Assembly (NCBI RefSeq): GCF_000716605.1
Contig: NZ_JNXE01000014.1
Coordinates: 215,180 to 279,179, forward strand
DNA length: 64,000 bases
Origin: Streptomyces sp. NRRL F-525
Lineage (GTDB): Bacteria > Actinomycetota > Actinomycetes > Streptomycetales > Streptomycetaceae
Direction: 5' to 3'
Made by a program: the position numbers and the translations under genes. A model generated the notes under the pieces. That model was not told the DNA's origin and made no database searches. It worked only from the letters and a program-made list of their open reading frames with translations. Position 1 is the stretch's first letter. Each line of letters opens with the position of its first letter. Shown in pieces: positions 25,015 through 33,514 of this stretch.

Positions 25015-26142
25015 ATGCGTGTCGTCATCGTGACCGAATCCTTTCCCCCCGATGTGAACGGCGTGGCCCACTGCGCGCTCCAGACCGCCCGGCACCTCGT
25101 GGATCGCGGTCATCATCCGCTCGTCGTCGCGCCGGCCACCTCGGCCGGTCCCGGGCCCGACGCAGAGTCGCCGTGCCCCGTCATCCGTGTCCCCTCCCTA
25201 CCGCTCCCCGGCTACCCCCAGGTCCGCGTCGCCCTCCCCAGCCGACGCGTCGCCGCGGCCATCACCGAACACCGCGCCGACATCGTGCACCTGGCCAGCC
25301 CCTTCATCCTCGGCGTCCGCGGCATGGCCGCCGCCGCGCGGCTCGGCATCCCCGCCGTCGCCGTCTACCAGACCGACCTGGCCGGATACGCCCGTACATA
25401 CGTCGGCGCGGGCGAGGCCACCGCCTGGCGGCGCATCCGCTCCGTGCACGCCGCCGCCGACCGCACCCTCGCGCCCTCCAGCGCGGCTCTGGGCGACCTG
25501 GAGGCACACGGCGTGCCCCGGGTCCGCCTCTGGCCCCGCGGCGTCGACACCGAGCGTTTCCGCCCCGAGTACCGGGACGAGGCGCTGCGCCGCGAACTCG
25601 CCCCGAACGGCGAACTGCTCGTCGGCTACGTCGGCCGGCTCGCCCCCGAGAAGCAGATCGAACTCCTCGCCGGAACCTGCGGCCTCCCGGGCGTCCGTGT
25701 CGTGGTCGTCGGCGACGGACCCAGCCGGCCGCACCTCGACGAGGCGCTGCCGGGCGCGGTCTTCCTCGGCCGGCGTACCGGTCACGAGCTCGCCCGTATC
25801 TTCGCCTCGTTGGACATATTCGTGCACACCGGACCTTTTGAGACCTTCTGTCAGACCGTCCAGGAAGCCATGGCCAGCGGCGTCCCCGTCGTCGCGCCCG
25901 CCGCCGGCGGCCCGCTCGACCTGGTCGCCCACGGCCGCACCGGGTTCCTCTTCCCGCCGCGCGACGAGGCCGCCGTCACGGACGCCGTGCGGACCCTGGC
26001 CGCCGACCCCGCACTGCGCGCCGAGTACGGCACCGCCGCGCGGGCCATGGTCGAGGGCCGCACCTGGGCAGCCATCGGCGACCAGCTGATCGCGCACTAC
26101 GGCGATGTCCTCGCCGCCCGCAAGGTGGTGGTCGCGGCATGA
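25015..26142 (+). CDS. GT4 glycosyltransferase (MgtA/PimB-like)
   Basis: A 375-residue GT-B enzyme of family GT4. The N-terminus MRVVIVTESFPPDVNGVA is typical of actinobacterial alpha-mannosyltransferases such as MgtA. The donor-binding half has VGYVGRLAPEKQIELL, VVVGDGPSRPHL and the EX7E region PFETFCQTVQEAMASGVPVVA. It probably adds mannose from GDP-mannose to a glycolipid at the inner membrane face. The stop overlaps the next start (ATGA at 26139), so the two GT4 genes are translationally coupled. Confidence 0.88.
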   Translation: MRVVIVTESFPPDVNGVAHCALQTARHLVDRGHHPLVVAPATSAGPGPDAESPCPVIRVPSLPLPGYPQVRVALPSRRVAAAITEHRADIVHLASPFILGVRGMAAAARLGIPAVAVYQTDLAGYARTYVGAGEATAWRRIRSVHAAADRTLAPSSAALGDLEAHGVPRVRLWPRGVDTERFRPEYRDEALRRELAPNGELLVGYVGRLAPEKQIELLAGTCGLPGVRVVVVGDGPSRPHLDEALPGAVFLGRRTGHELARIFASLDIFVHTGPFETFCQTVQEAMASGVPVVAPAAGGPLDLVAHGRTGFLFPPRDEAAVTDAVRTLAADPALRAEYGTAARAMVEGRTWAAIGDQLIAHYGDVLAARKVVVAA

Positions 26143-27302
26143 ACACCGCCGCGCTGCGGATCGTCCGCCTCGCCAACTTCGTGGCCCCCTCCTCCGGGGG
26201 GCTGCGCACCGCCCTGCGCGAGCTGGGCAAGGGCTTCAAGGAGGCCGGGCACGACCCGGTCCTCATCGTGCCCGGCGAGCGCCACACCGACCGTGAGACC
26301 GAGCAGGGCCGGGTCATCACCCTGCCCGGGCCGCTGCTTCCCGGCACCGGCGGCTACCGCGTCCTCGCCGACAAGCGGCGCGTGGCCACCCTCCTGGAAC
26401 AACTCGCCCCGGACCGCCTGGAGGTCTCCGACCGTACGACCCTGCGCTGGACCGGCAAATGGGCCAGGCGGGCCCGCGTCCCCGCCGTGATGGTGTCCCA
26501 CGAGACCGCCGACGGCGTCCTGCGCACCTGGGGCCTGTCGGAGAACATGTCCCGGCGCACCGCCGACGCCCTCAACGTCCGTACGGCGCACACCTACGCG
26601 CGCGTGGTGTGCACCACCGAGTTCGCCGAGCGGGAGTTCGTCCGCATCGGCGCCCGCAACGTCGTACGGGCTCCGCTGGGCGTCGACCTGGTGGGGCGCA
26701 GTCCGGCGCTGCGGGACCCGTTGGTGCGCGCGGAGTACGCGCGCGTGGACCAGGTTCTGCTGGTGACCTGCACCCGGCTCTCCGTGGAGAAGAAGCCCGG
26801 CACGGCGCTCGACGCCCTGGAGGCGCTGGTACGGCGCGGGCGGCGGGCGGTCCTCGTGGTCGCCGGGGACGGGCCGCTGCGGGCCCGGCTCGAACAGCGG
26901 GCGCGGGAGTGGGGGTTGCCGGTCACCTTCCTCGGGCACGTCTCCGACCGGCGGCTGCTCGGCGCCCTCCAGGCCTCCGCCGACGTGTGCCTGGCACCCG
27001 GGCCCGCCGAGACCTTCGGGCTCGCCGCGCTCGAGGCCATGGCCTGCGGGACGCCCGTGGTGGCCAGCGCCTCGTCCGCACTCCCCGAGGTGATCGGCTC
27101 CGCCGGAGCCACGGCCGCGGACAACGGGCGGGCCTTCGCGGACGCCGTGGACATGCTCCTCGAACGCCCCGAGATGGAGCGCCGCGAGATCGCACGCGCG
27201 CGTGCCGAGTGTTTCGGCTGGCACACGGCGGTCGACGCGTTCCTCGCGGCCCACGACGCGGATGTTCCGGTCCGGCGGTACGTGCCCGGAGGCGTGGCAT
27301 GA
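26139..27302 (+). CDS. GT4 glycosyltransferase, second of pair
   Basis: A 387-residue GT-B/GT4 enzyme. Features: NFVAPSSGGLRTALRELGKGF in the acceptor half; LLVTCTRLSVEKKPGTALDAL, VVAGDGPLRARLEQ and PAETFGLAALEAMACGTPVVA (EX7E) in the donor half. It overlaps the preceding and following genes by 4 bp each. The acceptor is unknown. A partner enzyme extending the product of the first transferase is the simplest reading. Confidence 0.88.
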   Translation: MNTAALRIVRLANFVAPSSGGLRTALRELGKGFKEAGHDPVLIVPGERHTDRETEQGRVITLPGPLLPGTGGYRVLADKRRVATLLEQLAPDRLEVSDRTTLRWTGKWARRARVPAVMVSHETADGVLRTWGLSENMSRRTADALNVRTAHTYARVVCTTEFAEREFVRIGARNVVRAPLGVDLVGRSPALRDPLVRAEYARVDQVLLVTCTRLSVEKKPGTALDALEALVRRGRRAVLVVAGDGPLRARLEQRAREWGLPVTFLGHVSDRRLLGALQASADVCLAPGPAETFGLAALEAMACGTPVVASASSALPEVIGSAGATAADNGRAFADAVDMLLERPEMERREIARARAECFGWHTAVDAFLAAHDADVPVRRYVPGGVA

Positions 27303-28159
27303 GAACGGTCCGTTTCGTCGCCCTCGGTGACTCGCTCACCGAGGGCGTGGGCGATCCCGTCGGCGAGGCATGGCGCGGCTGGGCCGCGCTGCTCGCCGGC
27401 GGGCTGGCCGAACAGCCCGAGGAATCCGTGGAGTTCACGAACCTCGCGGTCAGCGGGGCCCAGACGCGGGACGTGCTGGAACGGCAGACCCCGGCCGGGC
27501 TCGCCCTGAACCCGGACGTCGTGTCCGTGGTCATAGGGGTCAACGACACCCTGCGCTGCACCTTCGACATCCAGGCCGTGGCCGCCCGCCTCGACGAGGT
27601 CTACGCGGCTTTCACGGCGCGGGGCGCGACCCTCCTCACGGCCTGTCTGCCCGACCCGGGCGCGATGCTCGGCCTCCCGGGCGCGCTGGCCCGCCCGCTG
27701 GCCCGGCGCCAACGGGCCGTCAACACCGTGGTGCACGCGCTCTCCGAGCGCTACGGGGCGGTGCATCTGCACGCGGCCGAGGGCGAGTGGATCATGGGCC
27801 GCGAGATCTGGAGCGCGGACCGGCTGCACCCCAGCGAGCTGGGACACCGCCAACTGGCGCTGCGTTTTCACGCGTTGCTCACCGAGGAGGGCGTGGCCAC
27901 GGGGGTCGCACCCTCGCCCGAGCCCGAGTTCCCGGTGCCCACCAGGTCGGCCAGCCTGCTGTGGCTGGCGACCGCGGGCACCGGGTGGGTGGCCCGCCGC
28001 TGCACCGACCTGCTGCCGCAGCTCCTGAGGCTGGCCGCCGACGAGATGCGGCACCGCGCGCGGGGCACCAGCGCGCGCCTGGACCTGAGCGCGTCCCACG
28101 CCGTGTCGATGGCGCTGGCCTCGCTGTCGGTGCAGCAGGAGCAGCCGGACGCCGCTTAG
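27299..28159 (+). CDS. SGNH/GDSL hydrolase
   Basis: A 286-residue esterase-like protein with block I GDSLTEGVGD (nucleophile Ser), block III VVIGVNDTLR and block V DRLHPSELGH (catalytic Asp and His), the full SGNH set. No signal peptide, so it is cytosolic or membrane-associated. A C-terminal tail from residue 210 is Arg/Ala-rich and outside the family domain. Overlap with the second GT4 gene (ATGA at 27299) makes a three-gene operon, suggesting acylation or deacylation of the same glycolipid. Confidence 0.9.
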   Translation: MRTVRFVALGDSLTEGVGDPVGEAWRGWAALLAGGLAEQPEESVEFTNLAVSGAQTRDVLERQTPAGLALNPDVVSVVIGVNDTLRCTFDIQAVAARLDEVYAAFTARGATLLTACLPDPGAMLGLPGALARPLARRQRAVNTVVHALSERYGAVHLHAAEGEWIMGREIWSADRLHPSELGHRQLALRFHALLTEEGVATGVAPSPEPEFPVPTRSASLLWLATAGTGWVARRCTDLLPQLLRLAADEMRHRARGTSARLDLSASHAVSMALASLSVQQEQPDAA

Positions 28160-28165
28160 GGGGCT

Positions 28166-29035
28166 TCAGCGGCGCCGTACGGCCACGAAACGGACGGGGG
28201 TTCCGGGCACCGCCTGGGCGGCCGCCGGGAGGTCCGTGGGGCGGACGACGGCGATCACCGGATAGCCGCCGGTGGTCGGATGGTCGGCGAGGAACACCAC
28301 CGGGTGGCCGTCCGGGGGGACCTGGATCGCGCCGAGGACCATGCCCTCGCTGGGGAGTTCACCGGTCAGGGCCCGCTCCAGGGCGGGCCCCTCGGTGCGC
28401 AGCCCGATGCGGTTGCTCGCCGAGGACACTCGGTACGCGCGTGACGTGAACGTGCGGACGGCCTCCGGGGTGAACCAGTCCTCGCGGGGCCCCAGGGTCA
28501 CCCGCAGGACGAGTTCGGTCGGGGGAGCCGGCTGCGGGGCGACGTCCACGCACGCGTGGCGGCTCATCGGGGAACCCAGCGGCAGTATGGCGCCGTTCGT
28601 GAGCGGCGCCGGGCCGAGGCCGGACATCAGGTCCGTGGAACGGCTGCCGAGCACCGGCTCGACCCCGACACCGCCGGCGAAGGCGACGTAGGACCGCACT
28701 CCGGAGACGGCCGTTCCGATGTCGAGGAGCGCTCCGGCGGGCACGTGCACCGGGGCTCCCCAGGCGGCGGGCCGTCCGTCCACCGTGACCGGGCAGGGGG
28801 CGCCCCCGACTGCCACGAGGATCGTTGAACGAGGCCGTACGGCACAGCCGTTGAGGGTCGTCTCCAGGACGGCGGCTTCGGGTGGATTGCCGACCAGCCG
28901 GTTGACGAGCGCCGCCGCGGGCCAGTCGAGCGCTCCGGAACGCGGCACCCCCAGGTGCGCGTGTCCGGGCCGTCCCAGGTCCTGCACCGTGGTCAGCGCT
29001 CCGGCCCGTACGACGGCGACCGCACGGTCCGTCAT
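28166..29035 (-). CDS. pxpC: 5-oxoprolinase subunit C (biotin-dependent carboxyltransferase fold)
   Basis: A 289-residue protein of the AHS2/KipA family: VVRAGALTTVQDLGRPGHAHLGVPRSGALD at the N-terminus and VPPDGHPVVFLADHPTTGGYPVIAVV near the C-terminus are family hallmarks. With PxpA and PxpB it forms the ATP-dependent prokaryotic 5-oxoprolinase that opens 5-oxoproline to glutamate. ATG 29035 overlaps the stop of pxpB by 4 bp. It ends 6 bp from the convergent SGNH hydrolase gene, with no room for a terminator between. Confidence 0.92.
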   Translation of the reverse strand: MTDRAVAVVRAGALTTVQDLGRPGHAHLGVPRSGALDWPAAALVNRLVGNPPEAAVLETTLNGCAVRPRSTILVAVGGAPCPVTVDGRPAAWGAPVHVPAGALLDIGTAVSGVRSYVAFAGGVGVEPVLGSRSTDLMSGLGPAPLTNGAILPLGSPMSRHACVDVAPQPAPPTELVLRVTLGPREDWFTPEAVRTFTSRAYRVSSASNRIGLRTEGPALERALTGELPSEGMVLGAIQVPPDGHPVVFLADHPTTGGYPVIAVVRPTDLPAAAQAVPGTPVRFVAVRRR

Positions 29036-29649
29036 ACGTCCGCCATCGGGACGAAGCGCACGCGCGTGCCGGGCGACAGCAGTGCGGCCGGCTCGCGAGC
29101 GGTGTCCCACAGGACCGCGTCCGTCGTGCCGATCAGCTGCCATCCCCCGGGCGAGGCGCGTGGGTACACGCCGGTGTACGGGCCCGCCAGGCCCACGGCA
29201 CCGGCGTGGACGGCCGTGCGCGGGGTGGCCCGGCGCGGGACGTCGTAGCGGGCCGGGAGGCCGGTGAGGTAGCCGAAGCCGGGGGCGAAGCCGCAGAAGG
29301 CGACGCGGAACTCGGTGGCCGCGTGGATACGGGCCACCTCCCGCTCGGGGACGTTCCACAGGGCGGCGACATCGGCGAGGTCGGGGCCGTCGTAGCGCAC
29401 CGGGAGTTCGATCACCTCACGCGCGCGTGGGGGAGCGGGGGGTACGTCGGAGGTCGTGAGTTCGGAGGCCAGGCGGGCCGGGTCGTCGAGGCCGTCGAGG
29501 AGGACCGTGCGGGCGGCCGGGACGATCTCGCGGACCGTGAGCAGGCCCTCCGCGCGGCGCCGCAGCAGCTCCGCGTGGACGGCCTGGGCCTCCTCACCGG
29601 AGGCGACCTCGACGAGCAGCGCGCTGTCGCCGACGGGCAGCACCCTCAT
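29032..29649 (-). CDS. pxpB: 5-oxoprolinase subunit B
   Basis: A 205-residue AHS1/KipI family protein. The family block FCGFAPGFGYLTGLPARYDVPRRATPRTAV is followed by GAVGLAGPYTGVYPRASPGGWQLIGTT. It partners PxpC in the 5-oxoprolinase complex. Related B. subtilis KipI inhibits kinase KinA, but the complete pxpABC set here points to metabolism. It overlaps pxpA (29646-29649) and pxpC by 4 bp each. Confidence 0.93.
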   Translation of the reverse strand: MRVLPVGDSALLVEVASGEEAQAVHAELLRRRAEGLLTVREIVPAARTVLLDGLDDPARLASELTTSDVPPAPPRAREVIELPVRYDGPDLADVAALWNVPEREVARIHAATEFRVAFCGFAPGFGYLTGLPARYDVPRRATPRTAVHAGAVGLAGPYTGVYPRASPGGWQLIGTTDAVLWDTAREPAALLSPGTRVRFVPMADV

Positions 29650-30401
29650 GCGAACGCCTCCACCCGGACGCCCGACTCCAGGAGCCGCGCGCGGACCCTG
29701 CGGGCCAGGTCGACCGCGCCGGGCGTGTCCCCGTGCAGGCACAGGGAGCGGGCCTGTACCTCGATGCGGGCCCCGGAGAGCGCGTCGACGATCCCGGAGC
29801 GGGCCAGGCTCAGCGAGCGCTCCACGACGGCGTCGGGGTCGGTGACCACCGCGCCGTCCCGGCCGCGCGGCACGAGGGTGCCCTCGTCGGTGTAGGCGCG
29901 GTCCGCGAACGCCTCCGTGACGGCCGGCAGCCCGGCCTTCGCGGCCAGGTCGAGGACGACCGAGCCGGGCAGCCCGAGCACGGGCAGCGAGGCGTCGGCC
30001 AGGAGCACGCCCTCGATCACCGCGGCAGCCTGCTCCGGGTCGTGCACCACCCGGTTGTAGAGCGCGCCGTGCGGCTTGACGTAGGACACGCGCGTGCCCG
30101 CCGCGCGGGCGAAGACCTCCAAGGCGCCGATCTGGTACGCCACTTCGGCCGCCAGCTCGGCGGACGGCACGTCCATCGCGCGCCGCCCGAACCCCGCCAG
30201 GTCCCGGTAGGACACCTGCGCGCCGACCCGTACCCCGCGCTCGGCCGCCAGCTCGCACACCCGCCGCATGGTGACCGGGTCCCCGGCGTGGAAACCGCAG
30301 GCCACGTTGGCGCTGGTGACGACGGACAACAGCTGTTCGTCGTCGGTGAGATGCCAGCGGCCGAAGCCCTCGCCGAGGTCGGCGTTCAGATCGATCATCA
30401 T
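29646..30401 (-). CDS. pxpA: 5-oxoprolinase subunit A (LamB/YcsF)
   Basis: A 251-residue LamB/YcsF-family protein, recognised by IDLNADLGEGFGRW at the start, SANVACGFHAGDP, VGAQVSYRDLAGFGRR, and VKPHGALYN. It carries the 5-oxoproline-binding and hydrolytic subunit of the complex. The ATG pair at 30401/30398 follows AGGAGAG. Upstream, 9 bp away, is a DUF1445 hydro-lyase gene of the same operon. Confidence 0.94.
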   Translation of the reverse strand: MMIDLNADLGEGFGRWHLTDDEQLLSVVTSANVACGFHAGDPVTMRRVCELAAERGVRVGAQVSYRDLAGFGRRAMDVPSAELAAEVAYQIGALEVFARAAGTRVSYVKPHGALYNRVVHDPEQAAAVIEGVLLADASLPVLGLPGSVVLDLAAKAGLPAVTEAFADRAYTDEGTLVPRGRDGAVVTDPDAVVERSLSLARSGIVDALSGARIEVQARSLCLHGDTPGAVDLARRVRARLLESGVRVEAFA

Positions 30402-30410
30402 CTCTCCTGG

Positions 30411-31232
30411 TCAGGCGATGCGGTACTGCTCGTCGCGGGCATCGGTGACGAACATCTGGCCCGGCGCGTGGGTGATCGCGAACGGCGGGCGGGAGGCCAT
30501 CACCGCGGCCTGCGGGGTCACCCCGCAGGCCCAGAACACCGGGATGTCGTCCGGGTCGGCGTCCACCGGATCGCCGAAGTCCGGACGGCCGAGGTCCGCG
30601 ATGCCGAGCCCCGAGGGATCGCCGCAGTGTACGGGGCTGCCGTGCACCGCCGGGAGCAGCGCGGTCTCCCGGATCGCCGTCGCCAGATGCTCCGGCGGCA
30701 CCGGGCGCATCGACACCACCATCGGGCCGTGCAGCCGCCCCGCCGGGCGACACGGGCGTCCGGTCACGTACATCGGGACGTTGCGGCCCTGCTCGATGTG
30801 CCGGATCGGGACGCCCGCCTCGCTCAGCGACCACTCGAAGGTGAAGCTGCACCCGATCAGGAACGACACCAGGTCGTCGCGCCAGTAGGCCCGTACGTCC
30901 GTCGGCTCGTCCGTCAGCTCGCCGTCCCGCCACACCCGGTAGCGCGGCAGATCGGTGCGCAGGTCGGCGCCGTCCGCGAGCACCGTCTCCCAGGAGCCCG
31001 CGTCCGTGACGTCGAGCACCGGACAGGGCTTCGGGTTGCGCTGGCAGAACAGCAGCATGTCGTAGGCCCAGTCGGCGGGCACCGAGATCAGGTTGACCTG
31101 GGTGTGGCCCGCCGCGACCCCGGCCGTGGGACCCGTCAGCCCGGCCCGGAAGCGGGCCCGGGCGGAACGCGGGCTCCACGCGTGCGCGTGCTCGTCGACG
31201 AGGGTCAGGGGGCGGTCCTCCGTGCGGTTCAC
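30411..31232 (-). CDS. DUF1445 hydro-lyase (D-glutamate cyclase-like)
   Basis: A 273-residue protein of the putative hydro-lyase family PF07286: [48 protein letters not shown] and [23 protein letters not shown] are family blocks. The mammalian relative, D-glutamate cyclase, converts D-glutamate to 5-oxoproline, which feeds PxpABC, so the context makes metabolic sense. The GTG at 31232 overlaps the stop of the MFS gene (GTGA). Confidence 0.88.
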   Translation of the reverse strand: MNRTEDRPLTLVDEHAHAWSPRSARARFRAGLTGPTAGVAAGHTQVNLISVPADWAYDMLLFCQRNPKPCPVLDVTDAGSWETVLADGADLRTDLPRYRVWRDGELTDEPTDVRAYWRDDLVSFLIGCSFTFEWSLSEAGVPIRHIEQGRNVPMYVTGRPCRPAGRLHGPMVVSMRPVPPEHLATAIRETALLPAVHGSPVHCGDPSGLGIADLGRPDFGDPVDADPDDIPVFWACGVTPQAAVMASRPPFAITHAPGQMFVTDARDEQYRIA

Positions 31233-32548
31233 GCCAGTTCCTTTCCACGCGTCTCCGGCAGCCCCAGGAGCGCCAGTGCCGCGATGCCGTAACCGATGGC
31301 CCCGAAGACGAGCGCTCCTCCCACACCCCAACTGTCGGCCAGGAAGCCCACCAGGGTCGGGAAGACGGCGCCCACCGCGCGGCCGGTGTTGTACGTGAAG
31401 CCCTGTCCCGTGCCGCGCACCGCCGTCGGATACAGCTCGCTCAGGTACGAGCCGAAGCCGCTGAAGATCGCCGACATGCAGAACCCGAGCGGGAAACCGA
31501 GCACCAGGAGAAGGGTGTTGGCGCCGCTGGGGATGTGCGTGTACACCAGGATGCAGACCGCCGAGAGCAGCGCGAAGAGCCAGATGTTGCGTTTGCGGCC
31601 GAGCACGTCGGTGAGGTAGCCGCCGGTCAGATAGCCCAGGAACGCACCGGAGATCAGGAAGGTCAGATAGCCGCCGGTGCCGACGACCGACAGCCCGCGC
31701 TCCGTCTTGAGGTACGTCGGCACCCAGGTGGCGAGGGTGTAGTAGCCGCCCTGGACGCCGGTCGAGAGCAGGCCCGCGAAGACCGTCGTACGCAGCAGAC
31801 CCGGGGACTCGGCCGTACCGGGCTTGAAGATCGCCGCGAACGAGCCCTTCTGGGGGTTCTGCTCGCGGGCGGCCGTCGCCTCCGGAGCGTCGTGCACCCG
31901 GCGCCGTACCCAGAGCACCAGCAGCGCGGGGAGCGCGCCGGTCCAGAACATCACCCGCCAGGCCAGGTCGTCGCCGAGGAACGAGAAGACCAGCGTGTAG
32001 ACCACCGCGGCCAGCGCCCAGCCGACCGCCCAGGAGCTCTGGACCGCGCCGAGCGTACGGCCTCGGTGCTTGGCGCTCGCGTACTCGGCGACCAGGATCG
32101 CGCCGACCGCCCACTCGCCGCCGAAACCGAGCCCCTGGAGGGCGCGGAACACCAGCAGGGTCTCGTAGTTGGGCGCGAAGCCGCAGGCCACGGTGAAGAC
32201 GGCGTAGGTGATCACCGTGATCATCAGGGCCTTGACGCGGCCCACCCGGTCGGCGAAGACGCCCGCCACGGCACCGCCGACCGCGGAGACGACCAGCGTG
32301 ACCGTGGTGAACAGGCCGGTCTGGCCGCTGTCCAGGCCGAAGTACGCGGCCAGCGCGACCATGCTCAGCGGCAGCGTGAAGTAGTCGTAGGAGTCCAGGG
32401 CGTAGCCGCCGAACGCGCCGGCGAAGGCGCGCCGGCCGTTCGGACCGAGCGCGCGCAGCCAGGCCAACGCGCCGTCGTCGGCGGTCAGTTCGTCCGCGCC
32501 GGGCTGTGTTCCGGTGTTCAGGGCCTGAGGTGGAGGGGTCGTGCTCAT
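31229..32548 (-). CDS. MFS sugar/acid:H+ symporter of the pxp operon
   Basis: A 439-residue 12-helix major facilitator. MFS motifs: [12 protein letters not shown] (loop 2-3), [19 protein letters not shown] (motif typical of the metabolite:H+ symporter/aromatic acid group), [13 protein letters not shown] (loop 8-9). As first gene of a tightly overlapping operon with oxoprolinase genes, it probably imports 5-oxoproline or a related acid. ATG 32548 has GAGGTG 6 nt upstream; the longer frame is not conserved. It is divergent from a GntR regulator. Confidence 0.9.
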   Translation of the reverse strand: MSTTPPPQALNTGTQPGADELTADDGALAWLRALGPNGRRAFAGAFGGYALDSYDYFTLPLSMVALAAYFGLDSGQTGLFTTVTLVVSAVGGAVAGVFADRVGRVKALMITVITYAVFTVACGFAPNYETLLVFRALQGLGFGGEWAVGAILVAEYASAKHRGRTLGAVQSSWAVGWALAAVVYTLVFSFLGDDLAWRVMFWTGALPALLVLWVRRRVHDAPEATAAREQNPQKGSFAAIFKPGTAESPGLLRTTVFAGLLSTGVQGGYYTLATWVPTYLKTERGLSVVGTGGYLTFLISGAFLGYLTGGYLTDVLGRKRNIWLFALLSAVCILVYTHIPSGANTLLLVLGFPLGFCMSAIFSGFGSYLSELYPTAVRGTGQGFTYNTGRAVGAVFPTLVGFLADSWGVGGALVFGAIGYGIAALALLGLPETRGKELA

Positions 32549-32651
32549 GGGCACCTCGCAGAGGGAGGACGGAGGGTGCTGGGAGTGAGCAGTGCCGTGC
32601 GGAAGCCGTCGGCGCCGGGGTGAGCGGTGGCGCCTTTCCGAGAAAGGTAGA

Positions 32652-32668
32652 GGATCGTTGAACGATCC
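32652..32668. promoter_or_regulatory. Perfect 17-bp palindrome, GntR operator candidate
   Basis: GGATCGTTGAACGATCC is perfectly symmetric about the central G and lies in the 169-bp divergent gap between the pxp operon and its gntR gene. The TCGTTGAACGA core resembles FadR/FCD-type GntR operators. It sits about 50 bp from the gntR start and 104 bp from the MFS start, so it could control both directions. Confidence 0.75.
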
Positions 32669-32717
32669 CTCAATACCCATGTTGTTTCGTTCTTGTATCT
32701 GCGGTTGAATTCCGGGC

Positions 32718-33425
32718 ATGGCAGAGCAGCTGACGGGACTGGCAGACGACCGCGCCCTCCTGGGCCGTACGAGCACCGCGGAACGTGTCTCGGACATCCT
32801 CAGGAGCCGGATCGCGGAGGGTTATTTCCCGCCGGGCACACGGCTCTCGGAGGACAGCATCGGCGGGGCGCTCGGTGTGTCGCGCAACACACTCCGCGAG
32901 GCGTTCCGGCTGCTTACCCATGAGCGGCTGCTCGTCCACGAGTTGAACCGGGGCGTCTTCGTCCGGGTCCTGAGCGTCGAGGACGTCGAGGACATCTACC
33001 TCACCCGCCGCCTCGTCGAGTGCGCCGTCGTGCGCGGACTGGGCGAGCCGCCGTACGCCCTCGAACAGCTCGCCTCGGCCGTCACCGAAGGGCAGTTGGC
33101 GTCCGTCGAAGATGACTGGAAAGGCGTGGGTACGGCCAATATCCACTTCCACCGGGAACTCGTCGCCCTCGCCGGCAGCGCCCGCACGGACGAGCTGATG
33201 CGCAGCGTCTTCGCCGAACTCCGGCTCGCCTTCCACCTCGTGGACGACCCGAAGGCGCTCCATGAGCCGTACCTCCAGCGCAACCGCCTGATCCTCCAGG
33301 CCCTCCAGGCGAACGACGCGGCCGAGGCCGAGAAACTGCTCGCGGTCTACCTCGACGACTCGCTCGACCGGGTCGTCGACGCGTACCGGCAGCGGGTCGG
33401 CGAGGACGGCACGGTGGTCGACTGA
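32718..33425 (+). CDS. GntR-family regulator (FCD type)
   Basis: A 235-residue protein with an N-terminal winged helix (RVSDILRSRIAEGYFPPGTRLSEDSIGGALGVSRNTLREAFRLLTHE) and a C-terminal FCD helical domain with NIHFHRELVALAGSARTDELM, which usually binds a small carboxylate and a metal. Divergent from the 5-oxoproline operon with a perfect palindrome between them; 5-oxoproline or glutamate is the likely effector, by context. The start is ATG 32718. Confidence 0.92.
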   Translation: MAEQLTGLADDRALLGRTSTAERVSDILRSRIAEGYFPPGTRLSEDSIGGALGVSRNTLREAFRLLTHERLLVHELNRGVFVRVLSVEDVEDIYLTRRLVECAVVRGLGEPPYALEQLASAVTEGQLASVEDDWKGVGTANIHFHRELVALAGSARTDELMRSVFAELRLAFHLVDDPKALHEPYLQRNRLILQALQANDAAEAEKLLAVYLDDSLDRVVDAYRQRVGEDGTVVD

Positions 33426-33514
33426 CCCGCACATGACCGACACACGTGGTTGAGGCGGTAGTCGCTTCTGCGTCGTTTGGGTCGTTGTCAGACCGAGGAC
33501 CTAGTCTGTGCACC

